Shown here piece by piece: positions 19,301-28,000 of a stretch of DNA of 64,000 nucleotides. Position 1 is the first letter of the stretch; each line of letters begins with the position of its first letter. Origin of the DNA: Parasediminibacterium sp046546515 (GTDB lineage Bacteria > Bacteroidota > Bacteroidia > Chitinophagales > Chitinophagaceae); NCBI RefSeq assembly GCF_046546515.1, contig NZ_JBKHKJ010000001.1, positions 1 to 64,000 of the forward strand, read 5' to 3'. Position numbers and translations under genes: made by a program. The notes under the pieces were generated by a model. The model worked only from the letters and a program-made list of their open reading frames with translations, searched no databases and was not told the origin of the DNA.

Positions 19301-19680
19301 ACAGTGCCATAGCCTATATTCACAACCACTACTTCGTCTAATTTAGATGTATATGATTGCAACTTAATTACGGGGTTCAAGTTGTTCCCGACCTCTATTT
19401 CTTTTTCTCCAAATCCCACAGAGAGAAATGTCAACTTGGGGTTTTTAATGTTTGCAAGGATTTTTATCGTAAAAGCACCCAGTTTGTTGGTAGCGGTTGA
19501 AACGGTAGTACCTTTCAATTTCACGGTTAAGCTTTCTATCGGGTTGCCAGCCGAGTCTATCACTTTCCCTTTTACAATCACAGGTGCCTGCCCCTCTTGT
19601 GCTTTGCCTAAATAGCACAAGAGCATTAAACAAACGGGCAAAACGAACAAAAAAAACATTTTTTTCAACTGTTTTATCAT
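16387..19680 (-). CDS. SusC/RagA TonB-dependent outer-membrane transporter
   Basis: About 1097 aa from MIKQLKKMFFLFVLPVCLML (signal peptide); a GTG-free upstream Met adds five residues. Order of domains: a carboxypeptidase-regulatory-like domain (KGKVIDSAGNPIESLTV), the TonB box region (LDEVVVVNIGYGTVRKKDLT), a plug with RGVGSVTQSSSPLYVVDGFP and ATAIYGARGANGVIIVTT, then a 22-strand beta barrel ending in aromatic F-x-V-N-VKF. It imports oligosaccharides into the periplasm with TonB/ExbB energy, together with the SusD encoded 30 nt downstream. The GH97 gene ends about 50 nt upstream, so transcription probably enters from the GH genes. Confidence 0.95.
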   Translation of the reverse strand: MIKQLKKMFFLFVLPVCLMLLCYLGKAQEGQAPVIVKGKVIDSAGNPIESLTVKLKGTTVSTATNKLGAFTIKILANIKNPKLTFLSVGFGEKEIEVGNNLNPVIKLQSYTSKLDEVVVVNIGYGTVRKKDLTGSIGRVNMEDLQKASVKSFDDALGGRVAGVQVTSNDGQPGANAEIVIRGVGSVTQSSSPLYVVDGFPQEDGNFNSINPAEIESIEVLKDASSTAIYGARGANGVIIVTTRRGKAPTPVIDYNSYYGSQKVIKKMELMNPYEYVKLQNDINPAWANLAYFNSGKTQESYKNVPGVNWQDLTFNKSPIFQNHYLSVSSKANKTAYTISGSYTDLKGLILNSGFWRYQSRITIDQEINPKLKIGTNVNYAYTNSYGVTPSGQNTPINSVVNSSQFNFMTSLWSYRPVSYANALNDNFVDNLIDLTSLDFGIADNRINPYIGTLNTNTNNYTNHLSANGYLNYKFTDELIFRSTIGISLLSTKSENFNNSNTASGSPYTNTGKQYGLSGSVNNAQNNNLVNENTLSYAKKINQNHLINAVIGYTWQINNTGGTGILATNLPNESLGIKGLGQGIANKVSSPSGHYGLVSYLGRVNYSLMRNYLFTFSMRADGSSKFAPNRRWGYFESGAFAWNFGNENFMRRFKYISDAKFRMSLGVTGNNRVPNTAYEALLNTGGTVSMNEATLNGIIATSGNNPNLKWETIVQNDFGLDVSFLEGKINVEMDYYRKLTKNMLSNANVAYSTGYARIYENIGSLRNEGLELSISTVNVTKKNFKWTSSFNISFNKNRILSLVDNQEAILTARSYDASVDNFPNFIAKVGKPAAQFFGLVSDGNYQYSDFYKLPNGTNGFFYVLKENIPYYASPNSIAAPNSNPALVVQPGDPKFKDLNHDGIIDNTPSKPSDYTVIGNPYPIHFGGVTNNFIYKDFDLNIFMQWSYGNQIMNANRMKFEGGNSGPATSDPKTGNINNNMFATYANRWTPTNPSNDYYRVNAQTGGTRQYTSRIIEDGSYLRVKTVAFGYTIPSNIIRRIGISSVRMYLSAQNLFTFTHYTGTDPEVSTLSGNNLTPGFDFSPYPRTKVVTFGVNVKF

Positions 19681-19728
19681 AACACCACTGCTCATATAGC
19701 TGCTTTTAATCTTTACAATTATTATTTC

Positions 19729-21645
19729 TTATTTCACCAGCTCCAACAAAACTGCCTGCCCGCCCGAAGCTTTCAATTGCATATCCAACATAGTGGCTGC
19801 GTTTACTTTCCGCTTTTCCACTTTTACTTTTGTTGCTGTAGCTACAGTGTCATCATCGCTGAAAATGGTAGCCATGTATTCCTTCCCTTTTGGCAAAAAA
19901 TTAAATGAAAGGCTTGTTTTACGGGCATCGTTGTTGTTTAACGTGCCTACAAACCAAGTATTACCACTTCTGCGGGCAGTGGTAACATATTCGCCGGGCT
20001 GCCCTGCCAGTATTTTTGTATCGTCCCAAACGGTTGGTATTTTGTCCCAAAATTCCAGTTCTGGTTCGTTGTTGCTCATTGCAGGCTTGTCGTACCAGTA
20101 CAGGGTTTGTATAGGGCTATAATAAACTGCCGCCATTGCCAATTGGTGGGCATGGGTGGTTTTGATGCGCTTGTCGTAGTAGCATAAAGTATAGTCGGAA
20201 GCTCCTGCAATGAATCTTGTGAAAGGCAGCACTGTATTGTGCGTGGCTTCAGGCATTTCCTCATTGCCCCGTATGCCTTCAGCGGTCATTAGGTTGGGGT
20301 AAGTGCGTTGCTCTCCAGTTGGCCGCCAGTCGTCATGGATGTTTACCATTATTTCGTTCTCGGCTGCTTTTTTTATCATTTCCTCTACCCATGTAGTCCA
20401 TCGGTGCGAGCCTATTTGCACAAAGCCAAACTTCACGCCTTTTATCCCCCATTTGTGGTAGATGGCAAACAAAGAATCTGATTGTGAATATAGCCCTTGC
20501 AGGTTTACATACAGCCAAACGCCTACGCCTTTTTCCTTGCCATAACGCACTATCTCCGGCATATCTAAAGGGGCAACTACTTTGGTAACATCAGAGGTGA
20601 ATGTGAATGCTGGGCCATACCATTTCCAATCGAACAAAATATATTGAAGGTTGTGCTTGGCAGCAAAATCTATGTTCTCTTTTGCATCCTTTGTTGTTTG
20701 GGTCATTACCCGCATTATCTTGCCGGGTTTTATCCAGCTAGGGTCTTTTATTAAAGAAGGTGGATTCAGGTTTTGGATGATGTAGTTATGCTCTACCAAG
20801 TCGCTCGGCTTCTCCCCTACCATTATTACACGCCATGGCGTGCCTATGGGTGAAATTAAATCTGCCGGGGTGTACATGGAGGTAAGTATGGTATTTTCCT
20901 TGGTGGTGCTTAGCTTAAATTTTGTGCGTGCATAGTCCGTCATCCTTGCTTCTGCAAGGCAGGCATATAGGCCATTGCCCAATTCTAGGGTCAGTGGGCG
21001 TTCGCTTTCTTGTGGCCAATCTTTCAAAGGCAGCAAATGATAAGGTGCTTGTGCCCATCCAGCAAACCAAGCTTTTGTGCCTTGAGGCAATGAAAAGGAA
21101 GTATTCTCGCCCATGATGCGGTAATAAGTACCTTTTTCATTCTCCGGAAAAAAATAGCGGATTGCGGCTCCCTCGTTGTAAGCACGTATTTCCACGTCCA
21201 TTTTATAAATGGGGTTATCATCCTTTACTAGGTGTACAATCAAGTCATTATGGTTGTCTCTTATTTCGCTTCGTTCACCATATAGTGGCTTCCAAGAGGT
21301 ATTTGTTGTGGCCGTTTCAACACCTGTTATCTTTAAGTTCTCGCACCATTTGGCATGGTGGTCCACCCGAAGTGCCATTGCTTGCTCAGAAAGATGGTTG
21401 TCTAGCTGTATATCCAAGTCAGATTCCAGTATTACCTCCTTCCCTTTATAAGAAACAGTGTAATACATTCCCCTTGTGCTGTCTGTTAGTTTTTTCAGGT
21501 AAAATTCAATACTTATGTTTTTATCTGGCGATTGAAGCGAATGCTTTGTTTCACCAATTATTTGTGCAGAAGCGGCAACACAACTAACATTAAAAACCGC
21601 CAATACAAAACCATATTTTGCAATTCCAGCAATCATCCTTTTCAT
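19729..21645 (-). CDS. Glycoside hydrolase family 97 enzyme
   Basis: About 638 aa; the start used is MKRMIAGIAKYGF, followed by a signal peptide ending near ASAQ. The layout is GH97: an N-terminal super-sandwich (LQSPDKNISIEFYLKK, RYFFPENEKGTYYRI), a TIM barrel (NLQYILFDWKWYGPAF, GVGVWLYVNLQ, GIKGVKFGFV, NIHDDWRPTGEQRTYPN, AEGIRGNEEMPEATHN) and a C-terminal beta domain. GH97 enzymes are calcium-dependent alpha-glucosidases or alpha-galactosidases of the periplasm. The VKFGFV segment has Gly where retaining members carry a nucleophilic Asp, and the residue after the catalytic-loop His is Asp rather than the Glu of SusB, so the mechanism is uncertain. It lies about 50 nt upstream of SusC. Confidence 0.9.
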   Translation of the reverse strand: MKRMIAGIAKYGFVLAVFNVSCVAASAQIIGETKHSLQSPDKNISIEFYLKKLTDSTRGMYYTVSYKGKEVILESDLDIQLDNHLSEQAMALRVDHHAKWCENLKITGVETATTNTSWKPLYGERSEIRDNHNDLIVHLVKDDNPIYKMDVEIRAYNEGAAIRYFFPENEKGTYYRIMGENTSFSLPQGTKAWFAGWAQAPYHLLPLKDWPQESERPLTLELGNGLYACLAEARMTDYARTKFKLSTTKENTILTSMYTPADLISPIGTPWRVIMVGEKPSDLVEHNYIIQNLNPPSLIKDPSWIKPGKIMRVMTQTTKDAKENIDFAAKHNLQYILFDWKWYGPAFTFTSDVTKVVAPLDMPEIVRYGKEKGVGVWLYVNLQGLYSQSDSLFAIYHKWGIKGVKFGFVQIGSHRWTTWVEEMIKKAAENEIMVNIHDDWRPTGEQRTYPNLMTAEGIRGNEEMPEATHNTVLPFTRFIAGASDYTLCYYDKRIKTTHAHQLAMAAVYYSPIQTLYWYDKPAMSNNEPELEFWDKIPTVWDDTKILAGQPGEYVTTARRSGNTWFVGTLNNNDARKTSLSFNFLPKGKEYMATIFSDDDTVATATKVKVEKRKVNAATMLDMQLKASGGQAVLLELVK

Positions 21646-21818
21646 TTTAATGGCAAACAAATTTTTATTAAACCTTTTCTATCAATAAAGCAAGCAATAT
21701 CACAGCTATCTAGTATTCCAAAACAGGGGTAAAGTTAATAGTTCTATAAATAGAATAATCGTTTAAGCAAAAAACTTTAAAAAAAAGTTGACAAGATATT
21801 TTTTTCCCTTTTTCTACT

Positions 21819-21889
21819 TCCCTTAAAACTTTGTGCCTCTTTGTGTCTTCGTGCCTTCGTGGCAGATTACCCAAACTTGCACCTGAGTA
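21819..21889. repeat. Half copy of the dispersed CCACGAAGGCAC repeat
   Basis: Reads TTAAAACTTTGTGCCTCTTT ... GTGGCAGATTACCCAAACTT and ends directly at the stop codon of the GH88 gene. The same end sequence recurs at 48520-48600, 26378-26440 (inverted) and 63118-63195 (inverted). Confidence 0.65.
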
Positions 21890-21890
21890 G

Positions 21891-23090
21891 TTAAAAGTTA
21901 TCTTTTGCTCTCAGCCTTAGTAATGCTTCCATGTAATAATAATCGGCATAGATAATAGATGCATCTACTTCACTATTATTGGGCTTATGACCTGTGCTAT
22001 GTAGCAATATGGCATTGTTCACTTCATGGCTTTGGTATTTTTCCGTGGAAATTTCAGTAAGCATGGCTTTTGCTTTGCCAAGGTAATATGCAGACAGTTT
22101 GGCGTCTTTTATAAATGTTGAAAGCTCAATCAAAGCCGATGCCGTAACTGCTGCTGCCGACACGTCTTTTGGCGTATTGGGTATGGCCGCATCGTCAAAA
22201 TCCCAATAAGGGATTAGGTCTTTGGGCAACCTTTTCAAGTATATGTTGGCAACTTTTTGCGCAAAACCTAGGTAAGCAGGGTTTTTTGTTTCGCGGTAGC
22301 ACATCGTGAACCCATATATGGCCCATGACTGCCCCCTGGCCCACATGGAGGAGTCGGAATAGCCTTGGTGGGTAATACCTTTAATCTTTTTGCCCGTTAT
22401 GGTATCGTACAATACTACATGGTAGCCAGAATAATCTTTCCTGAAATGGTTGGCCATTGTTTTTTTGGCGTGGCTTACGGCTATATTGTACAGTTTTTTG
22501 CTCCCCCCATTTTTAGAAGCCCAGAACAACAATTCTAGGTTCATCATGTTGTCCATGATGGTATTGTGCGCACCAAAATTTTTCACTTCCCTTGGCCAAG
22601 AAAGTATGGTACCCACTTTAGGATTGAACAATGTGGCCAACGTGTCTGCCGTGGCAAGTATTATTTTTTTATAGGCCTTATCCTTGGTGAGCCTGTACCC
22701 ATTGCCAAAACTACAATACACCTGAAAGCCCAAGTCATGGTCGTAGGCAGGGCTGTAAGCCAATGGGGCCAATTCCCTTGAAAATTTATCAGCGGCTATT
22801 TTCAAAGATTTGTCCTTTGAATATTCATATGCATACCAAAGCACACCTGGCCAAAACCCACTTGTCCAGTCTTTATATCCTACATATTTCCAATCTGTTT
22901 TACCAGCAGGTATGCTGCGGGGTATATTGATGTCGCCATCCTTGCTTGCTTGAAGGCTTTTTTTTACTTGCGCTAAGCAATAGGCCAATTGTGCCTTCAC
23001 GTTCAATGGAGCGGTTTGTGCCATAGCTGCATACTTGCAGCCAAACATTAATAGCATCAGAGCAAATACTTGCAGGCAATTTTTTTTCAT
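21891..23090 (-). CDS. GH88 unsaturated glucuronyl hydrolase
   Basis: About 399 aa from MKKNCLQVFALMLL (signal peptide, cleavage after MAQ); the open frame extends 32 codons upstream without a signal-like start. An alpha6/alpha6 barrel with GH88 signatures: DWTSGFWPGVLWYAYEY, AYDHDLGFQVYCSFGNGY (Asp119), NTIMDNMMNLELLFWAS (Asp180) and SMWARGQSWAIYGF. The two Asp residues match the hydration-type catalytic pair of the family. GH88 enzymes hydrate the 4,5-double bond of unsaturated uronic acids left by polysaccharide lyases. It therefore indicates that the PUL 1 polymer contains uronic acid and is cut by a lyase. It is the first gene of the PUL, about 250 bp upstream of GH97. Confidence 0.88.
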   Translation of the reverse strand: MKKNCLQVFALMLLMFGCKYAAMAQTAPLNVKAQLAYCLAQVKKSLQASKDGDINIPRSIPAGKTDWKYVGYKDWTSGFWPGVLWYAYEYSKDKSLKIAADKFSRELAPLAYSPAYDHDLGFQVYCSFGNGYRLTKDKAYKKIILATADTLATLFNPKVGTILSWPREVKNFGAHNTIMDNMMNLELLFWASKNGGSKKLYNIAVSHAKKTMANHFRKDYSGYHVVLYDTITGKKIKGITHQGYSDSSMWARGQSWAIYGFTMCYRETKNPAYLGFAQKVANIYLKRLPKDLIPYWDFDDAAIPNTPKDVSAAAVTASALIELSTFIKDAKLSAYYLGKAKAMLTEISTEKYQSHEVNNAILLHSTGHKPNNSEVDASIIYADYYYMEALLRLRAKDNF

Positions 23091-23186
23091 TTTCACAGTA
23101 CAATCGTATTTTACTTTTTTCCTAGAAAGGCCCACAACAATAGCATTATTACATACAAATTTGAAATTGATTAAACGTTTGAGCAA

Positions 23187-23593
23187 AAATATATAAAATC
23201 ATTTACCCTTCAATTTTTAGTTATAAAAATATTGCTTGGGGAAAATTGCACCTAGAAGGTAGGCTGTTCAGAATAGGCATGAAAGACTTCGTACATTTTT
23301 AAGCTATTCATTCGCTTTCTTCATCCCCGTCATTTCGACGCAGGAGAAATCTAATCGCAAATAGCGTTTCTATTGTTTTATAAGGCTAAATCCTTCATGA
23401 AAATCAGTCGCTACTACATCCGGTTAGATTTCTCCTATCGTCGAAATGAAGGGGATGGGGTGCTTTAAACGCAATAATTCAAATATAAAGAGAACCCAAA
23501 ACTGTACTCAAATACCCCGTTAATTCTGAACAGCCTACCTACAAGGTTTCCAAAAATCTTCTAGATTTAATTTTGGGCGTATGCAATCCTCCC
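23187..23593. repeat. Inverted-repeat element with nested palindrome
   Basis: No gene is seen. Outer arms: 23251-23276 (CCTAGAAGGTAGGCTGTTCA) and 23522-23570 (inverted, with an inserted palindrome), the same ends as the element at 8731-9039. Inside, 23320-23354 and 23424-23459 form a second inverted repeat whose arms carry CATTTCGACG ... GGAGAAATCTAA. Position 23576-23598 repeats the GGGCGTATGCAAT motif; its last three bases are the stop codon of the PKD gene. Confidence 0.65.
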
Positions 23594-24835
23594 CTACTTC
23601 GCTGGTATCCCCACACTTTGGTAAGCCGTATCGGCACAGCCATTGCCCGTAACAATCAACCTTATTTGATAGGTAGTATATGAACGGGTTTTTTGGTAGG
23701 TATTTTCTACAAAGCTGTTGTAGTCGTTATTGGTAACGTTATTGCCAAAATCCCAGATATAGCCATCAATGCCCCCATGCTGTATGGTGCTTTGGCTGTT
23801 GAAAGAAATTGGTACAATATTGGGGTTTTGCGTTTTTTCCCATGTGTAATAAAAACTAGCTTTAGGCTTTGCGTTAGGGCCTTTGGCATCTACCGCCTTG
23901 TGGGTGGTGTAAATAGTCCTGCCATTGAGGGTGATGTACATGATCACATCGTAATGGTTCATATAGGCAAAGGAATAGGTAATGGGGTTGCCGGTAAGGT
24001 CGCCCGTGCCATCAGAAAAATGCCAGTTATATATCGAGCCTGTAGGCACATTGGTGGCTTGTGGGGTAAACACAATGCTTTCGTTGGTACAGGCATCTTT
24101 TGCCACAGCACTAAAATCGCCCGTGATGGGGTAAGTGGCAGGCACCCAAACATTTACCACGGTATCTGCCGTGCAGCCAGCATCGGTGGTAATGGTGAGC
24201 TTTACAGGATAGTTCTTGTCCTGTGTAAGTATAGGGAACCCATGCCTTGTAAGGGCTGTTGCCGTGCTTTGGGTAGTGCCATCACCCCAGTCCCAAAAAT
24301 TATTGATGATAGACCCATGGTTTACGCTGGAGGCACTATTGAAAGTAAGGTAGTTGGGGTTGTCGTTAAAATCTTGCTTGCTGCTAAAGATGGCTACTGG
24401 CTTCAACTGTTGCCCCCATGCTTTCACCCCAAAACTGGCTGACTCTACTACCTTGCCCGTATCGTTTGTTATTTCCAGCAACACCACAAAGGGTGCTGCA
24501 TTGTCGTACCCATGCTGCACGCTGGTTCCAAGGCCTGTATGCCCATCGCCAAAATACCAATTGTAGGATGCATCGGCAGGCACGCCCGTAGCTAATCCCT
24601 TGAAAGTAAATATTTCCGTAGAAGGGTAGCAGGGTGATGTTTTGGTATAGCTAACGCTAACGGTGCCAACGGTTACAATAGTCGTGTCTCCTTTTGTGGT
24701 GGTGCTGCCCACAATAGTAGTGGTATCCCCTTTATTGGTAGTGGGGGTTGAACCCACGTCCCCGCTTTTTGTACATGAAAAAAAGCAGGTACCAATAGTA
24801 AAACAGATGAAAAGATATATAATTAATTTGTTCAT
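23594..24835 (-). CDS. PKD-repeat lipoprotein
   Basis: 413 aa. Signal peptide with lipobox in TCFFSCTKSG, then a Thr-rich linker of about 40 residues. Four PKD-like beta-sandwich repeats follow, each marked by a tryptophan-containing turn: YNWYFGDGHTG, FWDWGDGTTQS, YNWHFSDGTGD and YIWDFGNNVTNN. PKD domains are surface modules for protein or glycan contact, with no catalytic residues. The next gene upstream encodes a paralogue with the same domain order, so the pair arose by tandem duplication. No enzymatic domain is present. A role in binding or presenting partners at the cell surface is inference. The TAG stop lies inside a dispersed repeat. Confidence 0.8.
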   Translation of the reverse strand: MNKLIIYLFICFTIGTCFFSCTKSGDVGSTPTTNKGDTTTIVGSTTTKGDTTIVTVGTVSVSYTKTSPCYPSTEIFTFKGLATGVPADASYNWYFGDGHTGLGTSVQHGYDNAAPFVVLLEITNDTGKVVESASFGVKAWGQQLKPVAIFSSKQDFNDNPNYLTFNSASSVNHGSIINNFWDWGDGTTQSTATALTRHGFPILTQDKNYPVKLTITTDAGCTADTVVNVWVPATYPITGDFSAVAKDACTNESIVFTPQATNVPTGSIYNWHFSDGTGDLTGNPITYSFAYMNHYDVIMYITLNGRTIYTTHKAVDAKGPNAKPKASFYYTWEKTQNPNIVPISFNSQSTIQHGGIDGYIWDFGNNVTNNDYNSFVENTYQKTRSYTTYQIRLIVTGNGCADTAYQSVGIPAK

Positions 24836-24921
24836 ATTGCTGCTAGGCAGCTACTAAATTATATGTTTTAAATTGAAAGCCTCTGTCGGTGAACTGTGAA
24901 CTGTGAACGGTAAACGGTCAA

Positions 24922-26199
24922 CTATTTCGCTGGTATGGTGATATACGAAATTGCCGTATCAGAACAGCCACTATTCCCCGTAACAATAAACTTAATAGGA
25001 TGCGTAACGGGCATCGTGCCTTTTTGATAAGTATAATCAATATAAGTATTGAAATTAGTGTCAATTGTGCCATTGTCCAAATTCCACGTATACCCTGTAA
25101 AATAACCATGGGCAATATTTGCCTGGCTATAAAATGCCCATTTTACCGATGTTCCGTCCTCAAAAGAAACATTTTTAAGGAACAATGCTTTCGGCCGGAT
25201 GTTTTGCCCATTTGCATGTACCGGGCTGCTTGTAACATAAAGGATTTTGCCATTCAAGCTGATGGTCATTTTCACTGCATACTCATTCTGATAGGTATAT
25301 GAGTGTTTTATGGGGTTGCCAGTGGCAGTGCCGCTTGCATCGGCAAAATCCCATGTATAAACTGCACCATCTGGCACGCCCGTGGCATTAGACTTAAATA
25401 AAATATACTCGGCCGTGCAAACATCATAATGCGTAGTATCGAAACCGCCAGCAATGTTATACACCGCAGCAATGTTTACTGGCACAGTGGCCGTGTCTTT
25501 GCAGCCTTCGCTGGAGGTAACAACCAGTTTTACAGGGTAGGTAGTGTCTTTGGCCACAAACGGGAAGTTGTGTGGCGTATTGTCCGGCGTTGCGGCACTA
25601 GTAGTAGTGCCATCGCCCCAAATCCAGGCAAAATTGCTTATCGTGCCTCTTGGCACGGTGGAGCCATTGGCATTAAAATTATAGTTGTTCAGATAATTAA
25701 CATCAAAAATTTGTGCGTAAAAGGAAGCATGTGGTGTTACTTGTTGCCCGTGGGTTTTCACATTTACAGTAACTGTGGATATAAGGTTTTTGCTTACGTC
25801 TGTAATTTTAAGTGTTACTGTATAATTTCCTGCAGTCTGGTAAATATTGGCTACGGTGGTAGTGCTGGTTGCTCCATTAATGGTATGCCCATCCCCAAAA
25901 TCCCAATTAAAAATAGCACTTGTTGGCAACCCAGTGGCAGTAGCCGAGAAGGCAAAAATCTCATTGCTTGGGTAACATTGCGATGTGCGGCTGTATTTGA
26001 TGGTTACATTTCCCACCGTGGAAACAACCGTATCAATATACGCAGAAGTAACCCCTCCTACTACGGGTACAGTAGGGATAGTTGTTGGTGTACTGGTGCT
26101 ATCGGTAGTAGCTGCTGCATCTACACCCTTAGTGCATGAGTTCAGCAATCCTGCTAATACTAAAAATATAAGGAAAAAATATGGTATGGCTATTTTCAT
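24922..26199 (-). CDS. PKD-repeat lipoprotein (paralogue)
   Basis: 425 aa. Lipobox in AGLLNSCTKG, a Thr/Ser-rich linker, then four PKD-like repeats with turns FNWDFGDGHTI, FAWIWGDGTTTS, YTWDFADASGT and YTWNLDNGTIDT. Sequence order, spacing and the final ending VTGNSGCSDTA ... IPAK match the next gene downstream, confirming a tandem duplication followed by divergence. Between the two genes, 24884-24920 holds a stutter of GAACTGTGAACTGTGAACGG. The region upstream (26200-26593) holds a full palindromic repeat. Function is not known beyond a probable surface binding or structural role. Confidence 0.8.
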   Translation of the reverse strand: MKIAIPYFFLIFLVLAGLLNSCTKGVDAAATTDSTSTPTTIPTVPVVGGVTSAYIDTVVSTVGNVTIKYSRTSQCYPSNEIFAFSATATGLPTSAIFNWDFGDGHTINGATSTTTVANIYQTAGNYTVTLKITDVSKNLISTVTVNVKTHGQQVTPHASFYAQIFDVNYLNNYNFNANGSTVPRGTISNFAWIWGDGTTTSAATPDNTPHNFPFVAKDTTYPVKLVVTSSEGCKDTATVPVNIAAVYNIAGGFDTTHYDVCTAEYILFKSNATGVPDGAVYTWDFADASGTATGNPIKHSYTYQNEYAVKMTISLNGKILYVTSSPVHANGQNIRPKALFLKNVSFEDGTSVKWAFYSQANIAHGYFTGYTWNLDNGTIDTNFNTYIDYTYQKGTMPVTHPIKFIVTGNSGCSDTAISYITIPAK

Positions 26200-26377
26200 T
26201 GTATAGTTTGCGATAAAGCTATGTGAATATACAAAATTAAAGCGAATAAATTACTAATAAACCCCTTAAACAAGGGGGTGGTATGGTTTCTGCACTATTT
26301 TTGGCTTGTTTTCAACGCTAGGTTATAAATCATCATTTCGTAGGTCTGCTATAAAATATATGTTACTACACAGGTAA

Positions 26378-26539
26378 AAGTTTGGTTAATCTGCCACGAA
26401 TGCATGAAGACCCAAAGAGGCACAAAGTTTTAAGGGAAGAACAAAGAAATAAAGAAGAAAAAATTATGTTATCAATAGCTTTTAACGTTCCTCCTCTTTG
26501 TGCTTCTTGCTGTTTTTGTGCCTTTGTGGCTAAAAAAGC
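26378..26539. repeat. Full copy of GCCAC-type dispersed repeat
   Basis: Starts AAGTTTGGTTAATCTGCCAC and ends CTTTGTGGCTAAAAAAG, with imperfect inverted arms (GCCACGAA...GCAC / GTGCCTTTGTGGC). It sits between divergently transcribed PKD and mgtE genes. The same two ends occur in reverse order at 48445-48600. No open frame; it could fold into a long hairpin. Confidence 0.7.
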
Positions 26540-26593
26540 ATATTCGATGTAAGGAGTAGTAATCCAGCATTAAACCCTCAAAGCAAAAGCAAG

Positions 26594-27973
26594 ATGAATT
26601 TAAAAGACATCAGGAAAAAAATACTATCGGGCGATTTTAGCAACCTGCTCAGTTTTGGCGAAAGCAAACGGAATATCCACCCGGCCGAAGTGGCCAGCAT
26701 GTTTGTGTCGCTCCCGCACGAGGTAGCCTTGGATGCCTTCCAGTCCCTGCCAGAACACAATGAGGTAAAAGTATTCCCTTACCTGTCCATGCCTTTGCAA
26801 AAGCACTTGGGCAAAAGCCTGCCTAAGGAAAAGGCATCCAAAATTTTAAATGAACTTAGCTCCGACGATAGGATGTTGTTTTATTCCGCTTTAAGGGGGT
26901 TGGAGCTATCTTCTTTTATTGAATTGCTCAACGAAAAAAATAAAAAAGCCGTGCATAGTCTGCTAGGCTACCCACAAAAAAGCATTGCACGGCTCATCAA
27001 TACAGATTTTGCCACCATCAGTCCCAGGCAAACCATTGCCGAGGCAATGCAGCACCTACGGGAACACCATAAGGACACGGAAGCTGCCAACGTGATATAT
27101 GTGGTGGACAACGAAGGCAAACTGGTAGATGATATACCCGTAAGGAGGTTTGTGCTGAACAGCCCTGACAAAAAAATAGAGGAGATACTGGATGGCATGT
27201 GCGTGAGCCTAAAAATGGACGATAGCAAGGACGATGCCGTGAGCAAGTTTAAAGAATATGACCGTGTGGTGCTGCCTGTAACCAATTCAGAACATGTACT
27301 GCTAGGCGTGTTAACAGTGGATGACGTGCTGGACATGGAAGAGCAAAGGGCAACAAAAGACATCCAACAATTTGGTGGCTTGGAATCGCTTGATTACCCC
27401 TATGTGAATACTAGTTTTTTCTCCCTTATCAAAAAAAGGGCAGGGTGGCTTATTATTTTGTTTTTGAGCGAAATGCTTACTGCCACGGCCATGGGCTATT
27501 TTGATGCGGAAATTTCAAAAGCTGTGGTGTTGGCCTTGTTTGTTCCCTTGATTATTTCCAGCGGTGGCAATAGTGGCTCGCAAGCTGCTACATTAATCAT
27601 CAGGGCTATGGCACTAAAAGAATTGTCCTTGAAAGACTGGTGGTTTGTAATGCGACGGGAAGTTTTATCAGGCCTTACCTTGGGCATTATCCTAGGCACT
27701 ATTGGGTTTATCCGCATTGCGGTTTGGCAGGAATTTCATTGGTATGCTTACGGGCCACACTGGCTTTTGCTGGCCATTACTATTTTCTTTTCGCTTATTG
27801 GCATTATTACCTGGGGTACATTAAGTGGCTCCATGGTACCAATGGTATTAAAAAGCCTAGGCTTGGATCCCGCAACTTCTTCTGCCCCGTTTGTAGCTAC
27901 ATTGGTGGACGTTACTGGGCTGATTATTTATTTTAGCATTGCGGCCAGCATTTTAAGGGGTACGTTGTTGTAG
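26594..27973 (+). CDS. mgtE: Magnesium transporter MgtE
   Basis: 459 aa. Domains in order: an MgtE N-terminal helical domain (HPAEVASMFVSLPHEVALDAF, EVKVFPYLSMPLQKHLG), two CBS domains (IYVVDNEGKLVDDIPVRRF, VLPVTNSEHVLLGVLTVDDVLD; the VTNSEHVLLG and VDNEGKLVDD hinges are visible), then five transmembrane segments starting RAGWLIILFLSEMLTATAM. The GGNSGSQAATLIIRAMALKE stretch (quoted part 20 residues) is the family's pore-lining signature. MgtE is a magnesium-gated channel in the inner membrane; CBS domains sense cytoplasmic magnesium. Standalone gene, own promoter region with a palindromic repeat. Confidence 0.94.
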   Translation: MNLKDIRKKILSGDFSNLLSFGESKRNIHPAEVASMFVSLPHEVALDAFQSLPEHNEVKVFPYLSMPLQKHLGKSLPKEKASKILNELSSDDRMLFYSALRGLELSSFIELLNEKNKKAVHSLLGYPQKSIARLINTDFATISPRQTIAEAMQHLREHHKDTEAANVIYVVDNEGKLVDDIPVRRFVLNSPDKKIEEILDGMCVSLKMDDSKDDAVSKFKEYDRVVLPVTNSEHVLLGVLTVDDVLDMEEQRATKDIQQFGGLESLDYPYVNTSFFSLIKKRAGWLIILFLSEMLTATAMGYFDAEISKAVVLALFVPLIISSGGNSGSQAATLIIRAMALKELSLKDWWFVMRREVLSGLTLGIILGTIGFIRIAVWQEFHWYAYGPHWLLLAITIFFSLIGIITWGTLSGSMVPMVLKSLGLDPATSSAPFVATLVDVTGLIIYFSIAASILRGTLL

Positions 27974-28000
27974 GTTATTACTTTTATTAATACCTAGGCA

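Noticed and set aside
23693..24442. Plus-strand 249-aa open frame over the PKD gene
   Set aside because: Shadow of the PKD repeats on the other strand; the minus frame has signal peptide and domain repeats.
25429..26139. Plus-strand 236-aa open frame over the second PKD gene
   Set aside because: Same reason; Cys- and Ile-rich nonsense composition.
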